Shown: piece by piece, positions 1 to 8,497 of the stretch
Layout: every line of letters starts with the position of its first letter
Position numbering within the stretch: the stretch's first letter is position 1
Position numbers and translations under genes: made by a program
Source: Pseudacidobacterium ailaaui
GTDB taxonomy: Bacteria; Acidobacteriota; Terriglobia; Terriglobales; Acidobacteriaceae
Assembly: GCF_000688455.1 (NCBI RefSeq)
Contig: NZ_JIAL01000001.1
Location: 1-64,000 of the forward strand
Direction of reading: 5' to 3'
DNA: 64,000 bases
Notes under the pieces: model-generated
Told to the model about the DNA's origin: nothing
The model's input: only the letters and a program-made list of their open reading frames with translations
The model's database searches: none

Positions 1-1093
1 ATTGAAGCGCGCCGCTAAAGTTCGCGTCGGTGCAATCGGCACCGCCTTTCCGCAGTGGAAACACTGCGGCCTCATTGAAGCACTTTTAGTGCTGTAGATT
101 CTCATCATCGTGCCTCCTCCTTTCCGCAGTGGAAACACTGCGGCCTCATTGAAGCATGGCCGCACAGGTGCTTTGTCGTATGGAACCGTGCCGCTTTCCG
201 CAGTGGAAACACTGCGGCCTCATTGAAGCCAATACTTCGCCATTCGTGCTACCAGGTTGAATATTGCTTTCCGCAGTGGAAACACTGCGGCCTCATTGAA
301 GCTCAAACATCCAGACAAGCCATATCAGGCACAAGGTCTTTCCGCAGTGGAAACACTGCGGCCTCATTGAAGCTCTTGAAAATCATCTACAATCTTTTGT
401 CTTTCCTCCTTTCCGCAGTGGAAACACTGCGGCCTCATTGAAGCATGAGACTATCTCACAGCCAGACAATTTTTTCAGCCCTTTCCGCAGTGGAAACACT
501 GCGGCCTCATTGAAGCACACATTTTCGGCAGCGGATGCGGGGCGGGTCGTATACTTTCCGCAGTGGAAACACTGCGGCCTCATTGAAGCAAAGTGGCGCA
601 GGAGTGGCTGGCATGGCCTTATCGGCTTTCCGCAGTGGAAACACTGCGGCCTCATTGAAGCAAATGGTTTGGGTCCCAGGAGGCTGCCTTTCAGGCGCTT
701 TCCGCAGTGGAAACACTGCGGCCTCATTGAAGCAATCGAAAAGGGTTAGCGCATATTTGACTGGAATGGCCTTTCCGCAGTGGAAACACTGCGGCCTCAT
801 TGAAGCACTGGACTAATTTCAGCGGTGCTCGCATTAAGAGTCTTTCCGCAGTGGAAACACTGCGGCCTCATTGAAGCAATAATACTGACTTCCGCGGGGC
901 TGATTGTTACGGGGCTTTCCGCAGTGGAAACACTGCGGCCTCATTGAAGCTTTCTTTGCCAGGCGCTCCAGCTTATTGCGCACCTCTTTCCGCAGTGGAA
1001 ACACTGCGGCCTCATTGAAGCTCGGCGTCGCGCAAATCGAGAAAACCCAGAAATTTGCTTTCCGCAGTGGAAACACTGCGGCCTCATTGAAAG
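1..1093 (+). CRISPR. CRISPR array, 36-bp repeats, probably transcribed on the plus strand
   Basis: Fifteen copies of a 36-bp repeat start at 46, 120, 194, 267, 338, 409, 481, 554, 626, 698, 771, 842, 915, 986 and 1058. The last 8 bases of a further repeat lie at 1-8, so the array continues left of the window. Spacers are 35-38 bp and all differ. The repeat holds an 8-bp stem with a GAAA loop (CCGCAGTG-GAAA-CACTGCGG) and ends in ATTGAAGC, which resembles the 8-nt 5' handle of type III and type I crRNAs. The last repeat (1058) is altered at its 3' end (an extra A before GC), as expected of the leader-distal end. Orientation is inferred from the handle and the degenerate end. Confidence 0.97.
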
Positions 1094-1258
1094 CCGTCCC
1101 TTTTCCAGAAATTCTGCTCGTCGCGGCAATTCGCAGCAATCCTAACCCCAACTCCACCGGCCATTTGCATCCTTTGAAATCATCGAGCATCTCACTTACA
1201 TCCGGATTCCATTTCTCGATCTCTCCATTTCTCCATATGCACTGCTTCGCGCTAACGC

Positions 1259-2137
1259 TCAGTTCTCAGCATCCCTTTTCCAGATTCCATCCTCCTCGAA
1301 CATCCATCGATACTTATCCCTTTCGTCTTCGTCGCGTACTCGTGAACCCGGTGTCCACAACGGCGTTTCCGAGACCTTGCGAAACGGATTGACTTTCGTT
1401 CGATCCCACCCTGCAAGCAGTTCCTGGCCTCCGACAATCTCTGGAACATGATCGTCGGGTCGGGTGTGTGCGAGCAGATGGCTGCTTTGAACCGCGGGCG
1501 CGTCCTGATTCAACGACACTCCAGCGCCGAAAACCTCGGAAGCCGGCGCCATCTCAATCCGACGCAGCCGGCCGAGCCCGTATCGCGTGTCGCCCCCCAG
1601 AAAGAGATCAGTGAGGTCGCGCAGTTCCGGCAAGTCCTGCTTAAGGAACACGTAGCCCACAAAGGCAACGGGAGATTCGTTGCTTCGCCACTGGGGCAGC
1701 ACGCACTCGGTTTCGCGCAAACTGCCCTCCTGGGCGCTATCAGAATCGGGATCAATGGCGGTTCCCGGGCGGGCATCCAGCAGCCGGAGGCGCATCTGAT
1801 GATTAGTGAGGTCGTGCTTGACGTCCGACCGGTCCTCGCGCCGCCAGACCAAACCATCCCGCTCTTCATACCGCGGCAGCCAGGCCCGCCAATGCTTCCC
1901 GTCGCATTCCCCAGGATACAGGTAGCTGAAGCGAGCGTTCTTCTGCAGCGTTCTGCCCACTTCTTCGTAACTCGGGAAACCATTCTCTCGGCGTCGCGTC
2001 ATCTCGGCCGTAAGGGCGCCCCACAGAGCACGCGAGGGCACATACAGCCGGCAACGATTCAGGCTCCCTGCGGGCAGCGCTCCCACGAACAGAGAAGACT
2101 CCAGCCGCCACGTCCAGCGATAGAGCGTCCAACTCAC
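1259..2137 (-). CDS. Type III CRISPR RAMP protein (Cmr3/Csx10-like)
   Basis: This 292-residue protein is the last gene of the cas operon. It has a RAMP-type glycine-rich loop near residue 190 (LGGDTRYGLGRLRR) and an N-terminal hydrophobic strand followed by a Gly/Pro-rich turn. In type III complexes such proteins bind the 5' handle or form part of the crRNA backbone. Its start overlaps the stop of cmr5 by four bases (ATGA), so the two are translationally coupled. I cannot assign it firmly: it lacks an obvious Cmr3 N-terminal signature but fills the position of the missing Cmr3 or Csx10 component. The stop lies about 165 bp from the end of the CRISPR array. Confidence 0.75.
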   Translation of the reverse strand: MSWTLYRWTWRLESSLFVGALPAGSLNRCRLYVPSRALWGALTAEMTRRRENGFPSYEEVGRTLQKNARFSYLYPGECDGKHWRAWLPRYEERDGLVWRREDRSDVKHDLTNHQMRLRLLDARPGTAIDPDSDSAQEGSLRETECVLPQWRSNESPVAFVGYVFLKQDLPELRDLTDLFLGGDTRYGLGRLRRIEMAPASEVFGAGVSLNQDAPAVQSSHLLAHTRPDDHVPEIVGGQELLAGWDRTKVNPFRKVSETPLWTPGSRVRDEDERDKYRWMFEEDGIWKRDAEN

Positions 2138-2493
2138 TGCGCCTTCGCCTCCCTGGCCTTGGCGTGATAGCGGCCATAGACGAGCGCCTGGCGGAGCAGG
2201 TCCCGCGCGAAGAGCAACTTGTCGAGATCCCCGGCGAGCGTTTGTAGGGCGTTGAACAAGTCGCCGGTCCCGAGTAGGGGCGAGCCTGCGGGAATTTTCT
2301 GAAGGAAGTCAGCAAGTTTGGAGCTGACATTGCGTCCAGCGTCCTTGCCTTGCGCATGGAGAAAGAGAAAACAGGCATAAACGCCTTGCTCTTCCAACAC
2401 GCTCAACGCGCTAGTCAGCGTCTTGTCATCGACTTTATCGAGTTGAGCCAGCTCCCGGCCGAGTTTCGCGCATTCGACGTCCAGGTTCTGCAT
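2134..2493 (-). CDS. cmr5: Type III CRISPR small subunit Cmr5
   Basis: At 119 residues this is the right size for Cmr5, the small alpha-helical subunit that stacks along the target RNA in type III-B/C complexes. The sequence is almost entirely helical in character, with a pattern typical of the family (VYACFLFLHAQG, and LLRQALVYGRYHAKARE at the C-terminus). I chose the start at 2493 because this ATG overlaps the cmr4 stop by one base (TGATG); a longer upstream extension would lie inside cmr4. The gene sits between cmr4 and the final RAMP gene, as expected for an effector operon. The assignment rests on size, composition and position rather than on a catalytic motif. Confidence 0.85.
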   Translation of the reverse strand: MQNLDVECAKLGRELAQLDKVDDKTLTSALSVLEEQGVYACFLFLHAQGKDAGRNVSSKLADFLQKIPAGSPLLGTGDLFNALQTLAGDLDKLLFARDLLRQALVYGRYHAKAREAKAQ

Positions 2494-3449
2494 CAGGCAC
2501 CTCCTGTCGGCTTGGGAGCGGTGGGCTGCTGTGGAGTCGCTGTGGGCGACAACACGCGGAGGCGTCCCATCCCGCGTGTACCCATCCCGCCGATCCCAAG
2601 GCATTCCATATATGGGTGTGCCGCGGCCACTACGTTGAAAACTCCAGCCGTGTCCTTCACTGCGTCAACGGTGGCGTCGCTCACCTTGAAGTGTGCCGGG
2701 TTCTTCGAGCTCACCTCCCACAGGAGTACCGTGGAACGCGGGAGCGCTTCGTAGGTAAACAGCGCGCCTTCCTCGGCTGCTCCGGTTTCTGGGTTGATGG
2801 ACACGGAAGTCCGCACTTCCAGATAGCTGTTGACGATGTGGGAAAAGAGCTTGTCGGAGACGGCTGCTAGGTGTTGACGGATATACTCCGGAATCTCCAA
2901 CTTATTCAGGGCTGGACCAGGATCTTGGCCATTGCCGTACTGCTTCACCTGGAGCAACAGCCAGCCAAGGTTGAGTGCATATCCTGCTTGCGACCGAAAA
3001 ATGACGTGATCCTCTAGATCCGGGAAATCGCCAGCAACCAGCCGCATCGCCCCTGGACACGTGATCCAGACCGGCCCTTCGCACGTCGCCACAGGAAAGA
3101 GCAGGACCTGCGCATCGCTAAAGGCGGCCAGCCCGGCGAATCCGCCGCCCGCGCTCCGAGCGAAACCGAACACGGTACAGATCGGACACTCGGGCTTGCC
3201 GCAGTGGCCTCCCTTGCCTTGCTTGTCCGGCTGCCCCTGGCCCGCGCAGTCAGGGTACTTATCTTTGGCCATGGCGGCATAGGCCCGATAGACACCCGCC
3301 AGGCTCGATCCGGGAATCTTTGGCACACGCGTCACCGGATCCCGGACGATTGATTGATCCACGCGACCGAGACGCCCGCCGCCGGTGCCGACGTGAATTG
3401 GGTCGACTGCTATCCCTGTGATGCGGCGCGTTTTGAAGCTTTCTCCCAT
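2493..3449 (-). CDS. cmr4: Type III CRISPR backbone RNase Cmr4
   Basis: Cmr4 forms the repeated backbone of Cmr complexes and cuts the bound target RNA at 6-nt intervals. This 318-residue protein has the family N-terminus: PIHVGTGGG, then a loop with an aspartate (GRVDQSIVRD, Asp31), followed by PKIPGSSLAGVYR. Asp31 corresponds to the catalytic aspartate of known Cmr4 proteins, so target RNA cleavage is probably intact. A central Cys-rich stretch (CGKPECPIC) leads to the VFGFA motif. The start at 3449 follows the stop of the large subunit by two bases and has a GGAGG ribosome site. Longer forms would overlap the upstream gene. Confidence 0.92.
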   Translation of the reverse strand: MGESFKTRRITGIAVDPIHVGTGGGRLGRVDQSIVRDPVTRVPKIPGSSLAGVYRAYAAMAKDKYPDCAGQGQPDKQGKGGHCGKPECPICTVFGFARSAGGGFAGLAAFSDAQVLLFPVATCEGPVWITCPGAMRLVAGDFPDLEDHVIFRSQAGYALNLGWLLLQVKQYGNGQDPGPALNKLEIPEYIRQHLAAVSDKLFSHIVNSYLEVRTSVSINPETGAAEEGALFTYEALPRSTVLLWEVSSKNPAHFKVSDATVDAVKDTAGVFNVVAAAHPYMECLGIGGMGTRGMGRLRVLSPTATPQQPTAPKPTGGA

Positions 3450-3451
3450 GC

Positions 3452-6445
3452 TCAATCCTCCATTTCCTGCTTCAGCCAGCCCAGATGCCATTCGATGGCC
3501 CATTCCAGAATGCCGTCGCGAGCGGCTTCCGTCAGGTGCTCCAGCGCTGCGCCCGAAACGCCGAGCCGGTTGCGCAGAACTGCATGCGCAAGGGCAATCC
3601 ACTCCTTGTCTCCGCCGTCCACCCAACCTCCGTCTGCGTTGCGCCAGGCGATTTGCCGCTCTTTGAGTTCCGCCCATGCGCCGCGCAAGGCGCCAAGGCT
3701 CGGCGTGACGCGCTCTAGCAGAGCCCACGTGTCCCGCATGCGGCCGAAATCGGAAAGGTACCAACTCTTGGCCTTCTCAAACCGGCGGCCGGTCGCGTCC
3801 AGGAAGACCGCGGTCACGCGGCTCGGGTGGACCACGACGCCATCTCCACGATGGAGAGCCGCGGCATGCCGGTACAACGTTCCGCTCGGATGTTGGAAGT
3901 CGCGGACATCTCGGAGCTCACGATCCTCCACACGGACGTACGGATAGAAAACGTCATCGCGGCCGTCGGGCAATCCGGTGGGCACGAGGACCGCTTCATA
4001 GGCGCGATCGGAACGAACGAACGTCAAGGCCGTCACTCCGTACTTTGTGCGGCGGTCATGCACGCGCCACACTTCGGGTTCCGTTTCCGCCAGATCCGCT
4101 TCCAAGTTGCGGGTGCTCTCGATCACCGCCGGAAATGTCGTCATCCTGGGGAATGCAACGATACCCGCGCGGAGCGGCATCCGGTCCCAGATACGTCCAA
4201 ATTCTTCCTGCCACTTTTCCAAAGCAGTTTCGATGCACGCTGGGGCGCATTCGAGAGGAACAAGCACGCGAAACCGTTGTGGACTGCGTTCAAGAGGAAT
4301 CACTGGCGCGTAGGCCGCAATCTTGTCGGGGTCGTGCACACGTTGAATGGTAAGAGTGCGCGTCTGGCCGTCGTCACCTTTCACTTCCAAGGATCGACCT
4401 TGCAGGCTTGGCGCCGGCGCATCCGCGTCGAGACAACGAGCCAGATTGCAGATGGTCACGAAGCGGCCTAAATCGCCTCGGTACAGCACCTCAAAAGGAT
4501 CGTTTCCAAGCCGTCCAGCATACGTCTCCCGGTCCTCCCAGCCGTCCGCATTACCTGGTTCCACCAGCAGCCGGCGAGTCCTCCACCGGTTCGGATGAGC
4601 GGCGGCTATTTCACGGAAGCGCAGGAGTAGTTCATCGAAGAACGCCTCGGCACTGCGCCAGAAGCGGTAGATGCGGCCAGGCGACGGTAACTTGCGGAAG
4701 AGTTGGTGTACGATCCACAGAGCCCGTGTATCGTCGTCGAGCTGCCCGCATTCCGGCGCTTCAGAGCGGTCCTCGACGATCTTAGAGAAATAGCTGGACC
4801 AGGCGGATTCGTACCGGTAGCCCTCTTGCAAGCTGCGGAGCACCGTATCATTCTTGTCGAAGTTCGAGAGCTTCGCCCGAACATACTCAACTAAAGACGC
4901 AAATGGTTTGGCAAGATCGATCGGGTTGTCGAGATTATCCAACGTGGCATTGAAGCGCCGCCACTCGCCGATGCTTTGCGCGCGGAGGGAATCAACGTGA
5001 TCGCCGCCAATCCAGGCTTCGATGTCGAGGTTGAAGCTCAATAATGCGACGCGGTCATTGCCGTCTGCGACTTCGGAGATCCAGATCGTGTCCCCATCGC
5101 CATTGAGCCAGGCATCGAGCCGTCCCGTACGCCGATCGGCGCACGCGCCGCACACGCGCTGCTTGCGGGCATTGTCGGTTCGGTCGTTCGTGTGGGGTCG
5201 ATTGAACCGCACCTGACAGACAGGACATACGTGGCCTCCCGCCGGGCCGGGCTCCGGGACCTCCCATGTCCGGTGCAGGGGAATGGCGAGAATCTCGCGT
5301 GCTTTGCGGAGCTGCTCCACCATGCCGATGAACGATCGCGTGGAGTCAGATAGCACTATGACCGGCGGCGTCTCAAACTTGTTGCACTTCGCGTATTCGT
5401 CAACCTGCTTTTCAATCGCCTCGCTCAGGATCTTCGCCGATGCATCATCCAGGCTACCGTGTGAATCCTGACTGGTCGCGTCGGAGCGCAGGCCAGGGAA
5501 GGTGAAGGCCAGCGCCTCGTCATCCCGGTAGATCAGCGAACCTATCGCGAGGTCCACTTCGATCAAGCGCCGGACTTGGTCAAAGAAGCCGTCGATGTCA
5601 CGCCGGGCGCCGGCCCAATCGCCAATCTTCACGGCCCGCGCCTCGTAGTGGCGGCTGCCAAGACCGATGGTGAGCACGCGCCACCGCGTCTGCTGCTTCA
5701 AATTCGTCCATTCGTTGCGTTGCGACAGAAGCGCGCCGGCAACTGCTGACTTGAACAGCGCTGCAGCGACGTAGGACTGATCCCAGAGCGTAACGTCGTT
5801 GTTCGGCAGCCGCGTTTCGGCAAGTGTAGAAAGGAATGCCTCGCGCAGCCAGCCGTCAGGACCTATAGCCGCCTCGCGCCATTGCCACCACGGATGCGCG
5901 TCTGTGTCCGCGGTCTGAGCGAGCTTGTGTAAATCGTCAAGCAGTTTTCCGACGCGCTCCAGCAGGCTTTCGAAGGCGCCCGGCGCCAGAATGGGCGGCG
6001 GATCGGCAAGGAGATTCCTCACCGGATGCCCGAACGGCGAAGCCAGCCACATGTGCGTGATGTCCTGGCCGAGGTACGCAGAGGTGGAGCCAGGCAAGTT
6101 CTTTTCGATGCCCGAGGCCATCGCGTGGGCAGCCTGGAGGAAGCCGACCAGGCTACTTTGTGATTGCCCAGCGTCGTACTTTTCTAGAAATTCGGCCAGG
6201 CTGCCAGGCAGAGACACCTTACTCTTGGGCAACCTGAGCCACGCGAGCTGGTCGCTCCAAGCGGGCATGAGAGTCTTGTGCCATTCCTTAGGCTCGTAGT
6301 TCACGCCAGCGCCGCCGTGATGCCGCAGGAAATCGGGATGCGCCTTCTCGGCCATGTGAAGCCAGCCGATGGCCTCGCAGGCCAGCAGGAGCGATCGGCT
6401 CTCCCGGAGTTTGGTGATCATCATTTCCTGGGCCGGAACGCTCAT
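3452..6445 (-). CDS. csx11: Cas10-family large subunit, Csx11-like (subtype III-C)
   Basis: This 997-residue protein is the large subunit of the effector. It carries a zinc-finger segment near residues 405-445 (CPVC then CGAC followed by ADRR) and the stretch TIWISEVADGNDRVALL, which recalls Csx11, the III-C form of Cas10. Near residue 29 the HD-domain motif reads LHMAEK instead of LHDxxK, and near residue 218 the second half reads LWDQS rather than a DH pair. The palm-like region at about residues 720-790 (FRVLVPLE through LRAGIVAFP) has no GGDD. It therefore seems unable to make cyclic oligoadenylate and probably lacks HD nuclease activity. The start at 6445 overlaps the upstream stop (ATGA). 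Confidence 0.88.
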   Translation of the reverse strand: MSVPAQEMMITKLRESRSLLLACEAIGWLHMAEKAHPDFLRHHGGAGVNYEPKEWHKTLMPAWSDQLAWLRLPKSKVSLPGSLAEFLEKYDAGQSQSSLVGFLQAAHAMASGIEKNLPGSTSAYLGQDITHMWLASPFGHPVRNLLADPPPILAPGAFESLLERVGKLLDDLHKLAQTADTDAHPWWQWREAAIGPDGWLREAFLSTLAETRLPNNDVTLWDQSYVAAALFKSAVAGALLSQRNEWTNLKQQTRWRVLTIGLGSRHYEARAVKIGDWAGARRDIDGFFDQVRRLIEVDLAIGSLIYRDDEALAFTFPGLRSDATSQDSHGSLDDASAKILSEAIEKQVDEYAKCNKFETPPVIVLSDSTRSFIGMVEQLRKAREILAIPLHRTWEVPEPGPAGGHVCPVCQVRFNRPHTNDRTDNARKQRVCGACADRRTGRLDAWLNGDGDTIWISEVADGNDRVALLSFNLDIEAWIGGDHVDSLRAQSIGEWRRFNATLDNLDNPIDLAKPFASLVEYVRAKLSNFDKNDTVLRSLQEGYRYESAWSSYFSKIVEDRSEAPECGQLDDDTRALWIVHQLFRKLPSPGRIYRFWRSAEAFFDELLLRFREIAAAHPNRWRTRRLLVEPGNADGWEDRETYAGRLGNDPFEVLYRGDLGRFVTICNLARCLDADAPAPSLQGRSLEVKGDDGQTRTLTIQRVHDPDKIAAYAPVIPLERSPQRFRVLVPLECAPACIETALEKWQEEFGRIWDRMPLRAGIVAFPRMTTFPAVIESTRNLEADLAETEPEVWRVHDRRTKYGVTALTFVRSDRAYEAVLVPTGLPDGRDDVFYPYVRVEDRELRDVRDFQHPSGTLYRHAAALHRGDGVVVHPSRVTAVFLDATGRRFEKAKSWYLSDFGRMRDTWALLERVTPSLGALRGAWAELKERQIAWRNADGGWVDGGDKEWIALAHAVLRNRLGVSGAALEHLTEAARDGILEWAIEWHLGWLKQEMED

Positions 6446-7383
6446 CTCTGATCGACCTCTGATGAAAGCAGAGTGGCAAGCTCGTTCTTCAACTTGTGGA
6501 GTGTGCTCTCTTGTTTCCACTCCCCGCCATTGGCTCGGGCTTCTCTTACTTCTGCAATACCCCAGCCGGCGGTACGCTTGGCCGAAAAACCGTAGACTGT
6601 GAGGAGTTGCTCGGCCGCATCAAGCAGCTTTTGGAGCGCATCGATGCGGCCGGCAGATCCAAGGCCATCGTCGCCTGGGAGAGGCGCATAGAGCAGGCGC
6701 AGCACGCCTTCGGTGTCCGGCGGAACGACTTCGTAGAGAATGGGCTGCGTGCCTGCGCGCGTCTTCCGGCTGTGCGGATTGATCACCTCGAAACTGACTC
6801 TGTCGAACCAAGTCGGATAGAAGGCCAGCGACCCTCGCTGAAAATCCTCCTGCTCCCCCTTCTCATTGCCGAAAAGATGAATGACCCAATCCGGATCGGA
6901 CCAGTCGTTCATCTTGCCGCCGTGCCGCTGAAGGCACTCCTGCAAGCCAGCCTGCATCCGGCAGGCCCAGCGAAGAAGCCCTTTCCAGCTTGCTGCGGAC
7001 ATGTAAGGAACACCAAACACCCGGTCCTTTCGCACCGGGTTGTCCAAAACGTGGAATGGGCGGTCGTCCTTCGAGTACCAGGGCGAAAGCAGCTTGAACT
7101 TGATTTCGATGGCAAGCCAGTACCTCAGGAGAGGTGCCCCAAGGTCCGGATCCAGTTTAAGCTCGAAGGGAAGTTGGAGCGTACCAGCGGCCGCGCGCTC
7201 CTGATAGCACTTCCGCGCCTCGTTTTTCTTCTGGTTCCCTGTCCTGGAGTCTAGATCCATCTCACCCTTGGTGAACCATATCGTGCAGCCGTCAACAAAT
7301 CCAGATACCAGCCCGCCCGGTAAGGCCGACTTCGCGGGGCATGCCTGGAGAGATGCCAACTCAGCGTACAGATCGAACCTCAT
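6442..7383 (-). CDS. Type III CRISPR RAMP protein (Cmr6-like)
   Basis: This 313-residue protein shows RAMP features: an early strand YWLAIEIKFKLLSPWY, the segment GVPYMSAASWKGLLRW, which is the usual RAMP 'P-x-S-WKG-LR' region, and a C-terminal glycine-rich loop (GFSAKRTAGWGIAEV). Such proteins cap or line the crRNA in type III effectors. It lies between cmr1 and the csx11-like gene with four-base overlaps (ATGA) on both sides, so all three are coupled. The start at 7383 was chosen for that overlap; a longer reading frame runs back into cmr1. The Cmr6 label is a best guess from order and shape; it may be a III-C-specific RAMP. Confidence 0.8.
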   Translation of the reverse strand: MRFDLYAELASLQACPAKSALPGGLVSGFVDGCTIWFTKGEMDLDSRTGNQKKNEARKCYQERAAAGTLQLPFELKLDPDLGAPLLRYWLAIEIKFKLLSPWYSKDDRPFHVLDNPVRKDRVFGVPYMSAASWKGLLRWACRMQAGLQECLQRHGGKMNDWSDPDWVIHLFGNEKGEQEDFQRGSLAFYPTWFDRVSFEVINPHSRKTRAGTQPILYEVVPPDTEGVLRLLYAPLPGDDGLGSAGRIDALQKLLDAAEQLLTVYGFSAKRTAGWGIAEVREARANGGEWKQESTLHKLKNELATLLSSEVDQR

Positions 7384-8405
7384 CGAACACCTCCCATAGC
7401 CTCCACCAACAGACGATCGAGAATGGTTGGACCTGTAAGGAACTCCTCGTTTTTCAAATCCTGCCAAACGTATTTCAACCGCTTGCGCATGTCGTCCAGA
7501 GTCAGCAGGCCGGGCTTCACGAAACCAAACGTACGCGCAGGGTCTTTGAAGCTGAACACCTTCTTGCTCTCTGCTCGCCCGCCGGCCAGCCACCTCTCTG
7601 GCTGCGCGGACGGGCTTCGGTCGCTATGGCGCCTCGGGTGTTTTCTGGTCTCGGGACATTTTGCAGGCGCGTTGTGTATGTTTCCGCAGTCGATACAAGT
7701 CTTTCGCTGGTCGCGGCCGAGGACGCTGTTGAAAGTGCTACTCGTCGCACTGTTTCGTGTTACGAACCTGCTTCCAACGCACCAGAAGTTCTCGACCGAC
7801 GCCCAGCCGAAATCACCATGGTCGAGTGAGCGCCAGTCCGATACTACGTAGCGTTGTAGCGCTTCTTTCGTCATTGGGCGGTTAATAGGGCGTTGCGCAA
7901 TGGCGATCAATCCGTAGTCCTGATGGTGCAGTTCTTTTTCTCGATCCTTCTCATCTGACGGCTTGAGCACCGTCTTACCGCCGATAGCGCCATAGTCGGC
8001 GATCAGACGCAGTGTGAGGTCGAGCAATGCCCACTCCTCCTCACGCATCGGACGCAGGGGTGTGAAACGAAATCGGAAGGTCTCATCCTTCTTAATCTGA
8101 CCTCGTTTGATCTTGCCGCTTTCATCCAACACATCGAACCGGAACTTCCGCGCCCAGCCCGTACAACCGAAAAGCTCGCAGACCGCACAGCGCTTATTAA
8201 TCTTGTCCGGACAGCGGCCAACGGAATCCGTCGGATCACAAGCGCAGCCATTAAGCCCACGAACCACCACCTCGAACCACCAGCGGAGCGAGCCAAGCAA
8301 ACCCGTCGGAATCGTGTGCTCCCCCTCCCGGTCTGCATCCCCTGTCCAGATTGCAGTGTTGGCTTTGAGCACCCACACTCGCGGGTCTGAACCCTGTGTA
8401 GTCAT
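7380..8405 (-). CDS. cmr1: Type III CRISPR RAMP protein Cmr1
   Basis: This is the first gene of the cas operon, 341 residues. The N-terminus (TAIWTGDADREGEHTIPTGLLGSLRWWFE) matches the Cmr1 start, where a strand is followed by the I/P-x-S-LRWW helix. A Cys-rich insert (CPDKINKRCAVCELFGCTGWARKF) and the loop DYGAIGGKT are also typical. A second cysteine pair (CIDCGNIHNAPAKC) may bind zinc. Cmr1 sits at the 3' end of the crRNA in Cmr complexes. The start has a purine-rich ribosome site (GGGGGAAGAG). An IS256-family element lies only about 90 bp upstream, transcribed in the same direction. Confidence 0.92.
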   Translation of the reverse strand: MTTQGSDPRVWVLKANTAIWTGDADREGEHTIPTGLLGSLRWWFEVVVRGLNGCACDPTDSVGRCPDKINKRCAVCELFGCTGWARKFRFDVLDESGKIKRGQIKKDETFRFRFTPLRPMREEEWALLDLTLRLIADYGAIGGKTVLKPSDEKDREKELHHQDYGLIAIAQRPINRPMTKEALQRYVVSDWRSLDHGDFGWASVENFWCVGSRFVTRNSATSSTFNSVLGRDQRKTCIDCGNIHNAPAKCPETRKHPRRHSDRSPSAQPERWLAGGRAESKKVFSFKDPARTFGFVKPGLLTLDDMRKRLKYVWQDLKNEEFLTGPTILDRLLVEAMGGVR

Positions 8406-8497
8406 CTCTTCCCCCGGAACAGCCAGGCGCTACACATCCTTCCAGCGATAAGATATTGCCCGATTCCAAGTAATCGTTCAACAAAAATTTGGTCGGG

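Noticed and set aside
82-1057. Spacers matching the ICE or IS element in this window
   Set aside because: By eye I found no spacer with a convincing match in the window; a proper search of phage and plasmid databases would be needed.
223-1392. Reading frames across the CRISPR array on both strands
   Set aside because: They merely translate the 36-bp repeat (FRSGNTAASLK, CFNEAAVFPLRK and similar) with spacers and have no independent support.
1448-2167. Plus-strand frame of 239 codons opposite the last cas gene
   Set aside because: It lies antisense to a RAMP gene with a recognisable glycine-rich loop and operon overlaps; the product has no family features.
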